From the NCBI GenBank assembly GCA_910584195.1, contig CAJTYV010000081.1:1-6482 (forward strand): a stretch of DNA of 6,482 nucleotides, read 5' to 3'. Positions 1-5,904 of this stretch are shown here, piece after piece; position 1 is the first letter of the stretch, and each line of letters begins with the position of its first letter. The notes below the pieces were generated by a model. That model did no database searches. It was given only the letters and a program-made list of their open reading frames with translations, and had not been told where the DNA came from. Source of the stretch: an uncultured Ruminococcus sp. GTDB taxonomy: Bacteria > Bacillota > Clostridia > Oscillospirales > Ruminococcaceae. Made by a program: the position numbers and the translations under genes.

Positions 1-39
1 GCGATTTGGAATGGGCAGATTCCGTAACAGGGAAGCCGA

Positions 40-78
40 AGGCTGAACTGTTACGTTATTAAAGTAACAGTTCAGCCT
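40..78. repeat. Perfect 15-bp inverted repeat (hairpin) at the left edge of the palindromic element
   Basis: Positions 40-54 (AGGCTGAACTGTTAC) are the exact reverse complement of 64-78, with a 9-base AT-rich loop (55-63). The right arm is also the left end of the element at 64-352. The left arm matches that element's right end (340-352), so 40-54 may be the end of a neighbouring, mostly lost copy. A smaller nested pairing lies just upstream: GTAACAG at 24-30 pairs with CTGTTAC at 48-54. The hairpin has no T-run after it and is not a typical terminator. Confidence 0.8.
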
Positions 79-352
79 GCAATGTCATTAAGTTAGCACC
101 TCAGTCCAGCCGCGAGGGAAATAAAATGCTTAAGAAGCCCCTTAAAAAGCGTCGGCACTTGGTGAGGTAGTTCACGAACCTACTTTTTTGGAGCGGGAGC
201 GTGGCGACGGAGCATTTTATTTCCCTCACGGCGTCCGCCATCGTTAACTAAATGACATGATGCCAGGGTCAAAAGGTCATGTATGACATGCTGACATGTC
301 GATACATGACTTTTTGACCCCAACATCATGACATTGAATGCTGAACTGTTAC
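64..352. mobile_element. MITE-like nested palindromic element with terminal inverted repeats
   Basis: The ends are inverted repeats: 64-84 pairs with 332-352 at 19 of 21 positions, the outer 13 (GTAACAGTTCAGC) being perfect. The 8-bp sequence TTATTAAA flanks both sides (56-63 and 353-360), as expected of a target-site duplication. Inside are further stems. 82-97 pairs with 243-258 with one mismatch and one G-T pair. 114-130 pairs perfectly with 211-227 (17 bp). 150-158 pairs with 201-209 with one mismatch. 266-283 pairs with 303-320 with one G-T pair and encloses a hairpin, 285-290 with 295-300. No open reading frame of useful length is present, so movement would need a transposase from elsewhere. 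An alternative is a structured RNA or a dispersed intergenic repeat. The pairings are seen directly; mobility is inference. Confidence 0.6.
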
Positions 353-368
353 TTATTAAATTTTATCA

Positions 369-397
369 GCGGCCACTGACGGGTGTGCCGCATTTTT
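369..397 (+). terminator. Possible rho-independent terminator
   Basis: GCGGC (369-373) pairs with GCCGC (387-391), extended by CAC (374-376) with GTG (383-385) around a single bulged T (386). The stem is followed by A and five T residues (393-397). This is short but has the shape of an intrinsic terminator. It would end transcripts coming through the palindromic element from the left, before the gene fragment at 532. Confidence 0.4.
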
Positions 398-531
398 GAA
401 AAGTAAGGGTTAGATTTTACTAACCAGAAAGAAAAGAGAGGGATGTGTCATAGTTAAGATCATAGTGGGTATTGACGGGATGGCATTCTGAATTTCGATA
501 TTTTCAAAAATTTCAGATTGGAGGAAAAAGA

Positions 532-753
532 ATGGCATACAACAACGGACGGGAGAACGGGAAATGGCTTATCTGGAAAGAAGCCGAGGAAAAAATATTG
601 CGGGAACACGGAGTTGATAAAACTACCATTGAACAAATCCGCACGGACGACAGGGCAGACTTCAATTTCAACAGGCGGTTTTACCATTGGACAAGCGGCT
701 TCGGCGAATACACCTTACATTTTCAAAAAATGAGACGAATATTTGCAAAATGA
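532..753 (+). pseudogene. Truncated conjugative-element protein (sigma-factor-like family), N-terminal part only
   Basis: The ATG at 532 follows a strong GGAGG (520-524) at normal spacing, so this start is preferred over the in-frame upstream ATG at 472. The 73-residue product starts MAYNNGRENGKW and continues with a charged stretch (WKEAEEKILREHGVD, then FNFNRRFYHW around residues 47-56). From memory, this N-terminal pattern belongs to a protein family of about 140 residues carried by Firmicutes integrative conjugative elements. Its C-terminal half is a sigma-70 region 4 type helix-turn-helix, and no such helix-turn-helix is present here. After about residue 61 the sequence no longer follows the family pattern and soon stops. 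I read it as a broken remnant of a conjugative element. The family assignment is recollection and could not be searched. Confidence 0.5.
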
Positions 754-995
754 CCAAAAAAGGGCAAAAAATGTCGTTTCATGAAAGAAGGGTTGAAATT
801 ATAACACAAAGAAGGATAATAGAAATTGTCATTGATTTCACAGAGCAACTAAATAAAACATTAGTATGTAATACAGATAAGCAGTTTAAAAGACTGTGAG
901 GTGCGGAAAATCCGTCTGCTGAGTGAAATGCCGCCTAAGTATCCCAGTAGAAGAACTTAATATTTTGCAATTTTTTTTGAAAAGGAGAGAATCGA
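754..995 (+). other. Apparently degenerate intergenic stretch before the lipoprotein operon
   Basis: No gene with a convincing start is visible. The sequence is open in places: one frame runs to 899 and another from 865 to 960, but both lack a ribosome site. They may be leftovers of the same mobile-element segment as the fragment at 532. The last 40 bases are AT-rich, with TAATAT at 958-963 as a possible -10 box. I see no good -35 partner, so the promoter of the operon starting at 996 is not resolved. Confidence 0.4.
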
Positions 996-2168
996 ATGAA
1001 AAAGAAAATATTTTTGATGGCAATTGCTTTTTTTTCCCTATCCTTATTTGGCTGTGGAAATATGGAACAGGAACGGGCTGCTGAAAACAAAGCGCCTGAT
1101 GTCCGAAATGAAACGAGTTCCGAGATGGAAGAAACCTATGTGGAAAACGATATATCCGATGCGGAGTTCACATTTCCAGAGAGTTATAACAATACTATAG
1201 GAAATGTTGATTTTAAGATGGCTGTCATTGTTGATGCCGATTTAGCTGGAGAACCTCCAATTACCGCAAAAGCCAGAATGTTAAAAGTAAATGAGGATCA
1301 AGCATTCCGATCACTATTTAGCGGGAATGATAATTATGAAGTATACAGCTATGAGGAAAAAAACGAATATGGGGAAAAAGTAAATACAGCAACTTATGTC
1401 ACACCGGAAGAAACAACATTGTCTTATGGTCCGCTTTCCAGCCAGATGTCTTATATGCAAAGGGATTTAATGCCATATATACGCAGCTCTTTTGTGCTTG
1501 ATCCAGCAGATGAACGATATAATGCAGATTTATACTCCACAGAAGAACAGTTGCCTTTTATGACTCGTGAAGATGCCTTTCAGATTATTGACAAAACCTT
1601 AACGGAAATGGGGATAGAGTTTAAGCATAGTTATACAGGATATGCATTAGATTATAATTGTATGCAGTCGCAAGAATACCATGAAGACATGGACGGAAAT
1701 ATTGATCAGGCAAATTATAAAAATCAATGGTCTGCCTCAGACGAAGGCTATTATTTTTGTATTAACCAAATATACAGAGGACTGCCTCTTTATCATGTGT
1801 ACTGTGAGGTGTTTTCAGATATGGCAGATGTAAATGCTCCAATACAGGCATTTATATCAAAGGATGGAATAGAGTATTTGGACATTGAAAAAATATTTGA
1901 GGTTTCTGATGAAGGAATGTCAGTTCCACTGGCTGCAGTGGATGTGATTGCTGAAACAGTGGCAAATAAGTATAATCAAATACTCGGAAATGCGACGTAT
2001 GAAATAACAGAGGCGAAATTATGTTATTATGTGGATCTGTCTTCGGGGGCAGGCATATATGATGTAAAGCCTGTCTGGATTGTGAGGGGAATTGAAAAAA
2101 GCGAACAGAAAGAACAGGGTATTCAGACCATTATCGATGCACAGGCGGCAAAGGAGATAATACCTTGA
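996..2168 (+). CDS. Membrane-anchored lipoprotein of unknown function, first gene of an ABC transporter operon
   Basis: The ATG at 996 follows AGGAG (984-988) at good spacing. The 390-residue product has a lipoprotein signal: MKKK, a hydrophobic stretch (residues 5-18) and a lipobox ending LFGC, with Cys20 the likely lipid-modified residue. An acidic, low-complexity linker (about 21-60) leads into a soluble extracellular part. The C-terminal section (about 335-390) has an alternating pattern containing PVWIV (359-363) and IIDA (379-382). This resembles the end of PepSY/YycI-type domains, though the similarity is only by eye. The protein may belong to the DUF6034 type of clostridial lipoproteins (memory, not checked). 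Its stop overlaps the next gene, placing it in an operon with two permeases and an ATPase. By analogy with NisI and SpaI beside LanFEG transporters, it could bind an antimicrobial peptide at the cell surface. It is much longer than those proteins, and no sequence likeness to them is claimed. Confidence 0.85.
   Translation: MKKKIFLMAIAFFSLSLFGCGNMEQERAAENKAPDVRNETSSEMEETYVENDISDAEFTFPESYNNTIGNVDFKMAVIVDADLAGEPPITAKARMLKVNEDQAFRSLFSGNDNYEVYSYEEKNEYGEKVNTATYVTPEETTLSYGPLSSQMSYMQRDLMPYIRSSFVLDPADERYNADLYSTEEQLPFMTREDAFQIIDKTLTEMGIEFKHSYTGYALDYNCMQSQEYHEDMDGNIDQANYKNQWSASDEGYYFCINQIYRGLPLYHVYCEVFSDMADVNAPIQAFISKDGIEYLDIEKIFEVSDEGMSVPLAAVDVIAETVANKYNQILGNATYEITEAKLCYYVDLSSGAGIYDVKPVWIVRGIEKSEQKEQGIQTIIDAQAAKEIIP
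2151..2156 (+). promoter_or_regulatory. Ribosome binding site that fixes a TTG start
   Basis: AAGGAG lies inside the end of the lipoprotein gene, 8 bases before TTG at 2165. It supports TTG as the start of the first permease and, with the overlapping TTGA start/stop, suggests translational coupling. Confidence 0.75.
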
Positions 2169-2947
2169 GAAAATTTTGCTATTATTTTAAAACAGACTTA
2201 AAGAGGTCTGTATGTTCGATGAAGCTTGTGATATCAATTGCATTAACGATGGGCGTACTGCTTCTCTCAACACTGGAAGGCATTGCGTTAGATACAAATG
2301 TGCTTTATGTTTTTTCTATTGTCATGTATGGAATGCCGGCTATGATGATATTGGTATGCGGAGCCATTGCATTTGCGGACAGCTTTTGTGAGGATATAGA
2401 ACACAAATATGTTATGCAGCAAGTGATTCGCGGGGATATTGAAGGGTATGTTTCTGCCCGGATATTCAGTATCTTTTCTGTGACGATGCTTTCTGTTACA
2501 TTTGGTATATTTTTATTTGCAAATATCATGCATTTTAAATTAGCATGGGTGGATGTATCTGGTTTGCAATATGATCATATCATGCATGCCGGGGGATTAA
2601 GATTCTTTTTAATACATAAATGGTACTCTTTGTATTATTTCTGTTACGGAATCCAATACAGTGTGCTTGCAGGAATTTTATCTTTATGGGCAGCGTATCT
2701 TTCCATGTTTATTTCAAACCGTATGCTTGTGTTATCGGCACCAATGGTTCAGTATTATTTTGTGGATTACATTTTGTCGACAGCTTCCTCTGGGACACTG
2801 AATTTGGCTACGGTTTTTTCGCCTTCAAATAATATTTTCCGAAATGATTATTTGTCCTTGCTGCTAGTGGTTATGATAGCGGCTGTCAATGTGGTTTTGC
2901 TTAGAAAACTTTTAATTAGAAAGTTGTGGAGAAAAATCTGTGAATAA
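2165..2947 (+). CDS. ABC-2-like membrane permease subunit (first of two)
   Basis: The start is TTG, overlapping the TGA of the lipoprotein gene (TTGA). The site AAGGAG eight bases upstream decides it. The 260-residue product has a short basic N-terminus (KTDLKRS) and about six membrane segments, near residues 21-39, 47-71, 100-121, 155-183, 187-206 and 228-248. It ends in a basic tail. No enzymatic motif is visible. Size, helix number and position beside a lone ATPase fit a permease subunit of an ABC-2 or LanE/LanG-like exporter. The charged stretch after helix 2 (CEDIEHKYVMQQVIRGD, about 75-91) resembles the cytoplasmic loop that permeases of this class use to contact the ATPase. The substrate is unknown; export or extrusion of a membrane-active peptide is inferred from the operon. 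It overlaps the next gene by 8 bases. Confidence 0.85.
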   Translation: MRKFCYYFKTDLKRSVCSMKLVISIALTMGVLLLSTLEGIALDTNVLYVFSIVMYGMPAMMILVCGAIAFADSFCEDIEHKYVMQQVIRGDIEGYVSARIFSIFSVTMLSVTFGIFLFANIMHFKLAWVDVSGLQYDHIMHAGGLRFFLIHKWYSLYYFCYGIQYSVLAGILSLWAAYLSMFISNRMLVLSAPMVQYYFVDYILSTASSGTLNLATVFSPSNNIFRNDYLSLLLVVMIAAVNVVLLRKLLIRKLWRKICE

Positions 2948-3788
2948 AACAAAACATGTGTGGCAGGATTTTGTGAATAATTTTTTTAGCAGGCGGTTGT
3001 TGTTTTTTTGTGTTTTTCAGTTTTATATTTTACATTACTATATTAATTCAGTGAAACGATTTTCTATTGTTGCGGATTATCCGGCATCGCCTTGGATATT
3101 GCCTTTTGTTGGACAAAATGTATATTTTCTATTTATATATGGAATCTCTGTAATTTATTTTTACTCTAATATACCTTTTATGCAAAGAAACGAAATGTAT
3201 GCATTAATAAGGGAGGGAAGGAAGAAATGGGTATATGCTAAAATATTAAGAATTTGGATGTCTGCTGTTTCGCTTTCATTTATTGAAGTGGTTTTAAGCA
3301 TACTGCCGTTGTTTCCATGTCTGGAATGGACTGCAGAGTGGGGGAAATTGTATAACTCGCTTGCTATGACAAATGCAGGGCTGGAATACAATGTGAAATT
3401 ATCTTTTTCTTATGAATTGATTATCGAACATGATCCCTTCATAACCATGTTGATATTTGGGATAATCCTTTGTATATCTACCGGATTGGTTGGAATGATT
3501 ATGTTTGCTGTGAGTATCTGCGTGAACAGGACAACCGCTGTACTTATGGGAACTTTTCTTTCCGTTTTATCGGTTGTATTTGCTAATCTGTATTTATACC
3601 AGCAATGGATTAGCTTTATTTCGCCGTTTTCATGGATGAATTTGCTCCTGTTGTATGGAAAAGTATGTAAAAATGCGCCTTCCTTTTCGACGGTAATTAT
3701 TATGGCAGCAATTTCAGTATTTATATTAAGTGGCATTTCTTTGAAGAGAATATATATAAAAGATTTGGATTGGACAGATGAGGAGTGA
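2940..3788 (+). CDS. ABC-2-like membrane permease subunit (second of two)
   Basis: The GTG start at 2940 lies inside the previous gene, 8 bases after TGGAG (2927-2931). The 282-residue product has about six membrane segments, near residues 19-37, 58-77, 105-125, 166-192, 198-220 and 250-267. A long soluble loop (about 127-162) lies between helices 3 and 4, and the tail is acidic (DLDWTDEE). The segment MQRNEMYALIREGRKKW (81-97), after helix 2, has the polar, basic character of a cytoplasmic coupling loop. It is not closely similar by eye to the first permease, so the pair probably forms a heterodimeric channel rather than a recent duplication. The last 11 bases overlap the ATPase gene. Codon use is strongly AT-rich, like the rest of the operon and unlike the gene at 5905. 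The substrate is not identifiable from the sequence. Confidence 0.85.
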   Translation: MNKTKHVWQDFVNNFFSRRLLFFCVFQFYILHYYINSVKRFSIVADYPASPWILPFVGQNVYFLFIYGISVIYFYSNIPFMQRNEMYALIREGRKKWVYAKILRIWMSAVSLSFIEVVLSILPLFPCLEWTAEWGKLYNSLAMTNAGLEYNVKLSFSYELIIEHDPFITMLIFGIILCISTGLVGMIMFAVSICVNRTTAVLMGTFLSVLSVVFANLYLYQQWISFISPFSWMNLLLLYGKVCKNAPSFSTVIIMAAISVFILSGISLKRIYIKDLDWTDEE

Positions 3789-4437
3789 TTTTACGAAGGA
3801 TAAAAATATAAAAGTAAAAGATGTATGCAAATATTTTGGTAAAACGCAGGTGCTGGATCATGTCAATATGGAATGCAGACAAGGAGAGATTACAGGGATT
3901 ATAGGGAGAAATGGTGCAGGGAAAACAGTGCTATTTAAAATAATATGTGGTTTGTTGTCGTTGGATTCAGGCGAGATTCTAATAAACGGTATAAAGCGGG
4001 AAAGACAGGCAGATGTTCTTCCTTCGGTTGGAATTATTATTGAAGAACCGGCTTTTTTAAAAAATTATTCTGGAATAAAAAATTTGGAATACCTATATAT
4101 GATTAATAATAAGAATAACAGGCAATATTTAGAAAGCATTATGGAAAAAGTAGGACTTGATCCAAAATCAAAAAAACATGTAGGGAAATATTCTATGGGG
4201 ATGCGGCAAAGATTAGCTATAGCACAGTCGATTATGGAAGAACCGGAATTTTTGGTTTTAGACGAACCGTTTAATGGACTGGATAGTCATGGTGTGAATG
4301 AAATGAGGGAACTGTTTCTTGAACTGAAAAAAAGAGGAAAAGTTATTTTAATTGCCAGTCATAATTCAGAAGACATAAATATACTTTGTGACAATGTTTA
4401 TAGTATGGAGTCAGGGGTTTTAAAAGTTTTGCGCTAA
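3778..4437 (+). CDS. ABC transporter ATPase with an E-loop, LanF/BcrA-like
   Basis: This 219-residue protein is a complete nucleotide-binding domain. It has Walker A GRNGAGKT (43-50), signature YSMGMRQR (138-145), Walker B LVLDEP (159-164), D-loop NGLD (166-169) and switch histidine His195 in IASHNSE. At the Q-loop the sequence is IIEEPAF (87-93), so glutamate 89 replaces the usual glutamine. This E-loop is an established feature of lantibiotic-immunity (LanF) ATPases. The protein is shorter than BcrA-type ATPases of about 300 residues because it ends soon after the switch region. The ATG at 3778 overlaps the previous gene by 11 bases. Only a weak ribosome site is visible, so translation probably depends on coupling. 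It should power the two permeases encoded just upstream. Peptide immunity or resistance is inferred; the ATPase call itself is secure. Confidence 0.95.
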   Translation: MRSDFTKDKNIKVKDVCKYFGKTQVLDHVNMECRQGEITGIIGRNGAGKTVLFKIICGLLSLDSGEILINGIKRERQADVLPSVGIIIEEPAFLKNYSGIKNLEYLYMINNKNNRQYLESIMEKVGLDPKSKKHVGKYSMGMRQRLAIAQSIMEEPEFLVLDEPFNGLDSHGVNEMRELFLELKKRGKVILIASHNSEDINILCDNVYSMESGVLKVLR

Positions 4438-4444
4438 GATTTAT

Positions 4445-5022
4445 GCTCTTTTATTTATCCGTTCACTGGAAAAAGGTTATGAAACAAACGCAGTTCCGGA
4501 AATCTTGTAAATATTGAAGTCGATCACTTTGACGGCGGGGTACAGGCCGGACGTTATCTGAAAAGCAGGGGGCACAGCGCTGTGCTTTGTATATCGGATA
4601 ATAATATCTGCATGGATAGGGAAAGATTTACGGGATTAAAAAGTGAGATCCCGAATGCAGAACTGATGGTTGTTCCTATGGAGCAGGAAGCGCGCGCCGT
4701 TTTTTACAGGGAACATTTAGAGAACATAAAAAATTATTCAGCTGTTTTCGCCGTGTCCGATTATTATGCCATGGATCTTATTCAATTCCTGAAAAGTGTG
4801 GGGATATCAGTTCCGGAGGATATATCGGTAGTCGGGTTTGACAATGTAAGGGGAAGTGAAAAATTTGTACCGGCGTTGACTACAATAAAACAGGATAATA
4901 GGCAAAGGGCAGCTCTGGCAGTCAATCTGTTGAATCAGTTAAGAAACGGAGACTGCGGGGATAAAAATGTGAAGCTGGATTTTGTCATGGGTTATGCGTT
5001 TAACCTTTGCTATTTGCCATGA
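4445..5022 (+). pseudogene. LacI-family transcriptional regulator, C-terminal remnant with probable frameshift
   Basis: The frame ending at 5022 encodes the second half of a LacI/GalR sugar-binding domain: NIEVDHFDGG, AGRYLKSRGH (the usual GH element before strand 2), VFAVSDYYAMDL, VPEDISVVGFDN (about 4810-4845) and the ALTTIKQD hinge region. That frame is open only from 4483. Just before it, another frame reads ALLFIRSLEKGYETNAVPE (about 4445-4501). This fits the end of the first sugar-binding lobe, implying a one-base slip near 4497-4507. The helix-turn-helix and about the first 150 residues are absent. A GTG at 4582 could start 146 residues, but it lies mid-domain and has no ribosome site. 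The gene begins abruptly 8 bases after the ATPase stop, so its front was probably lost when the ABC operon arrived. It cannot bind DNA as written. Confidence 0.75.
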
Positions 5023-5060
5023 TTCCTTTTATGATTATTACAACCGCTGTAAGGTAGATT

Positions 5061-5065
5061 GGAGG
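5061..5065 (+). promoter_or_regulatory. Ribosome binding site fixing the MATE gene start at 5075
   Basis: GGAGG stands 9 bases before ATG at 5075. It selects this start over the in-frame ATG at 4982, whose extra 31 residues would overlap the LacI remnant and look non-coding. Confidence 0.75.
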
Positions 5066-5074
5066 AATCATAAA

Positions 5075-5620
5075 ATGGATATGGGAAAACAGAAAATGAT
5101 GGAGGGAAAGAAAGCGTTTCAACGGGAACTGCTTCAGATTGCAGTTCCCGTAACATTGCAATGCCTGATGCAGTCTTCCTTTTCCGTAGTAGATCAGATC
5201 ATGACAGGGCAGCTTGGAAGTATCAGTATCGCTGGGATTGGACTGGGAGGAAAGTTTGCATCCATTTATTCTGTAGTGGCAGCAGCATTTGGCAAATATT
5301 ATGTATTGATTTTCCGTGCGGAAGATGACGTAAGGCAGATGACAGGGTATGTGCTTACAGCATATGCCCTGGTTGCACCTGTAAAAGTGCAGAATATGAT
5401 TTTAGGCGGGATTTTAAGGAGTGGGGGAAGGACAACCTTTGTAATGATCATTGACATGATCGGTACGTGGATATTTGGCGTGCCGCTTGGATTATTAACA
5501 GCTTTTGTTTTCCATTTGCCTATCGCGTCAGTTTATTTTGTTTTGTCTATGGAAGAGTGCGTACGCCTTATCATTTCATTGGTTGTCTTCAGAAAAAAGA
5601 AATGGATGCAGACATTGTGA
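5075..5620 (+). pseudogene. MATE-family efflux transporter with a large in-frame internal deletion
   Basis: The frame is uninterrupted, with 181 residues against about 450 for a normal MATE (Na+ or H+ driven multidrug/toxin extrusion) transporter. Residues 15-73 match the family's first helix region: LLQIAVPVTLQ, then SSFSVVDQIMTGQLG and SIAGIGLGGKFAS. From about residue 74 the sequence continues as the C-terminal end: FRAEDDVRQM, YALVAPVKVQNMILGGILRS, then TFVMIIDMIGTWIFGVPLG and a basic tail. The join falls near 5282-5300, and roughly 250 residues, including most of both six-helix bundles, are missing. Because the join keeps the frame, a small membrane protein could still be made, but it should not transport. 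The gene probably lay downstream of the LacI-type regulator at the same locus. A recent deletion is likely because the two remaining ends are undamaged. Confidence 0.8.
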
Positions 5621-5668
5621 GAGCATATGGACAACGGAAGATTTTAATGAAAATTATCAGTAACAGAC

Positions 5669-5720
5669 ATATGGCAGGAACTCCCAAAATGGGATGTCTG
5701 CCATATTGCAGTATCTTTTT
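5669..5720 (+). terminator. Nested hairpin after the MATE gene, possible weak terminator
   Basis: ATATGGCAG (5669-5677) pairs perfectly with CTGCCATAT (5698-5706). Inside, TCCCA (5682-5686) pairs with TGGGA (5690-5694) around AAA. A run of five T follows at 5716-5720, 9 bases after the stem, which is farther than in a strong intrinsic terminator. The position, 48 bases after the MATE stop, suits an end-of-transcript signal. An overlapping alternative pairing exists: CAGACAT (5664-5670) with ATGTCTG (5694-5700). Confidence 0.45.
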
Positions 5721-5819
5721 CCGGAATGCGGTCCAGAACGCCGTTCACCCGCATATCCATCAGCAGGCATAAGACGGAATCATTATCCATGCCATTGGAT
5801 AAAAAACAGAAAATTTTTA

Positions 5820-5828
5820 TGGTATAAT
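5820..5828 (+). promoter_or_regulatory. Extended -10 promoter for the FAD oxidoreductase gene
   Basis: TGG followed by a perfect TATAAT (5823-5828) makes an extended -10 box, lying 76 bases before the ATG at 5905. TTGGAT at 5795-5800 is the only -35-like sequence, but the 22-base spacer is too long, so the TG extension probably carries the recognition. The leader between this box and the gene shows no recognised regulatory structure. Confidence 0.6.
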
Positions 5829-5904
5829 TCAGAGGATGGTTTTGCTTTAGCGGGAACGGTATCCTGCCGAAGTAATAGGAAACAGTGGAAAGGATGGTAT
5901 ACAG

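Noticed and set aside
24..360. CRISPR array
   Set aside because: The repeats are inverted and nested, with no regular direct-repeat and spacer pattern.
472..531. Upstream in-frame extension of the gene fragment at 532
   Set aside because: No ribosome site before 472, while GGAGG stands just before 532 and the family N-terminus (MAYNNGREN) begins there.
687..899. 70-codon open frame on the + strand
   Set aside because: It starts inside the preceding fragment, has no ribosome site and no recognisable motif; probably chance or degenerate sequence.
865..960. Open frame ending in KIRLLSEMPPKYPSRRT
   Set aside because: The tail looks protein-like and may be a remnant of a mobile-element gene, but it has no start and I cannot name the family.
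754..995. Search for a lantibiotic or bacteriocin precursor upstream of the operon
   Set aside because: No short frame with a ribosome site plus a Cys/Ser/Thr-rich C-terminus or double-glycine leader is visible.
3161..3736. Minus-strand open frames opposite the second permease
   Set aside because: They have no ribosome sites and lie opposite a well-supported membrane protein gene.
5644..5790. 48-codon open frame on the minus strand
   Set aside because: The composition is plausible, but there is no ribosome site and it runs through the hairpin after the MATE gene; unsupported.
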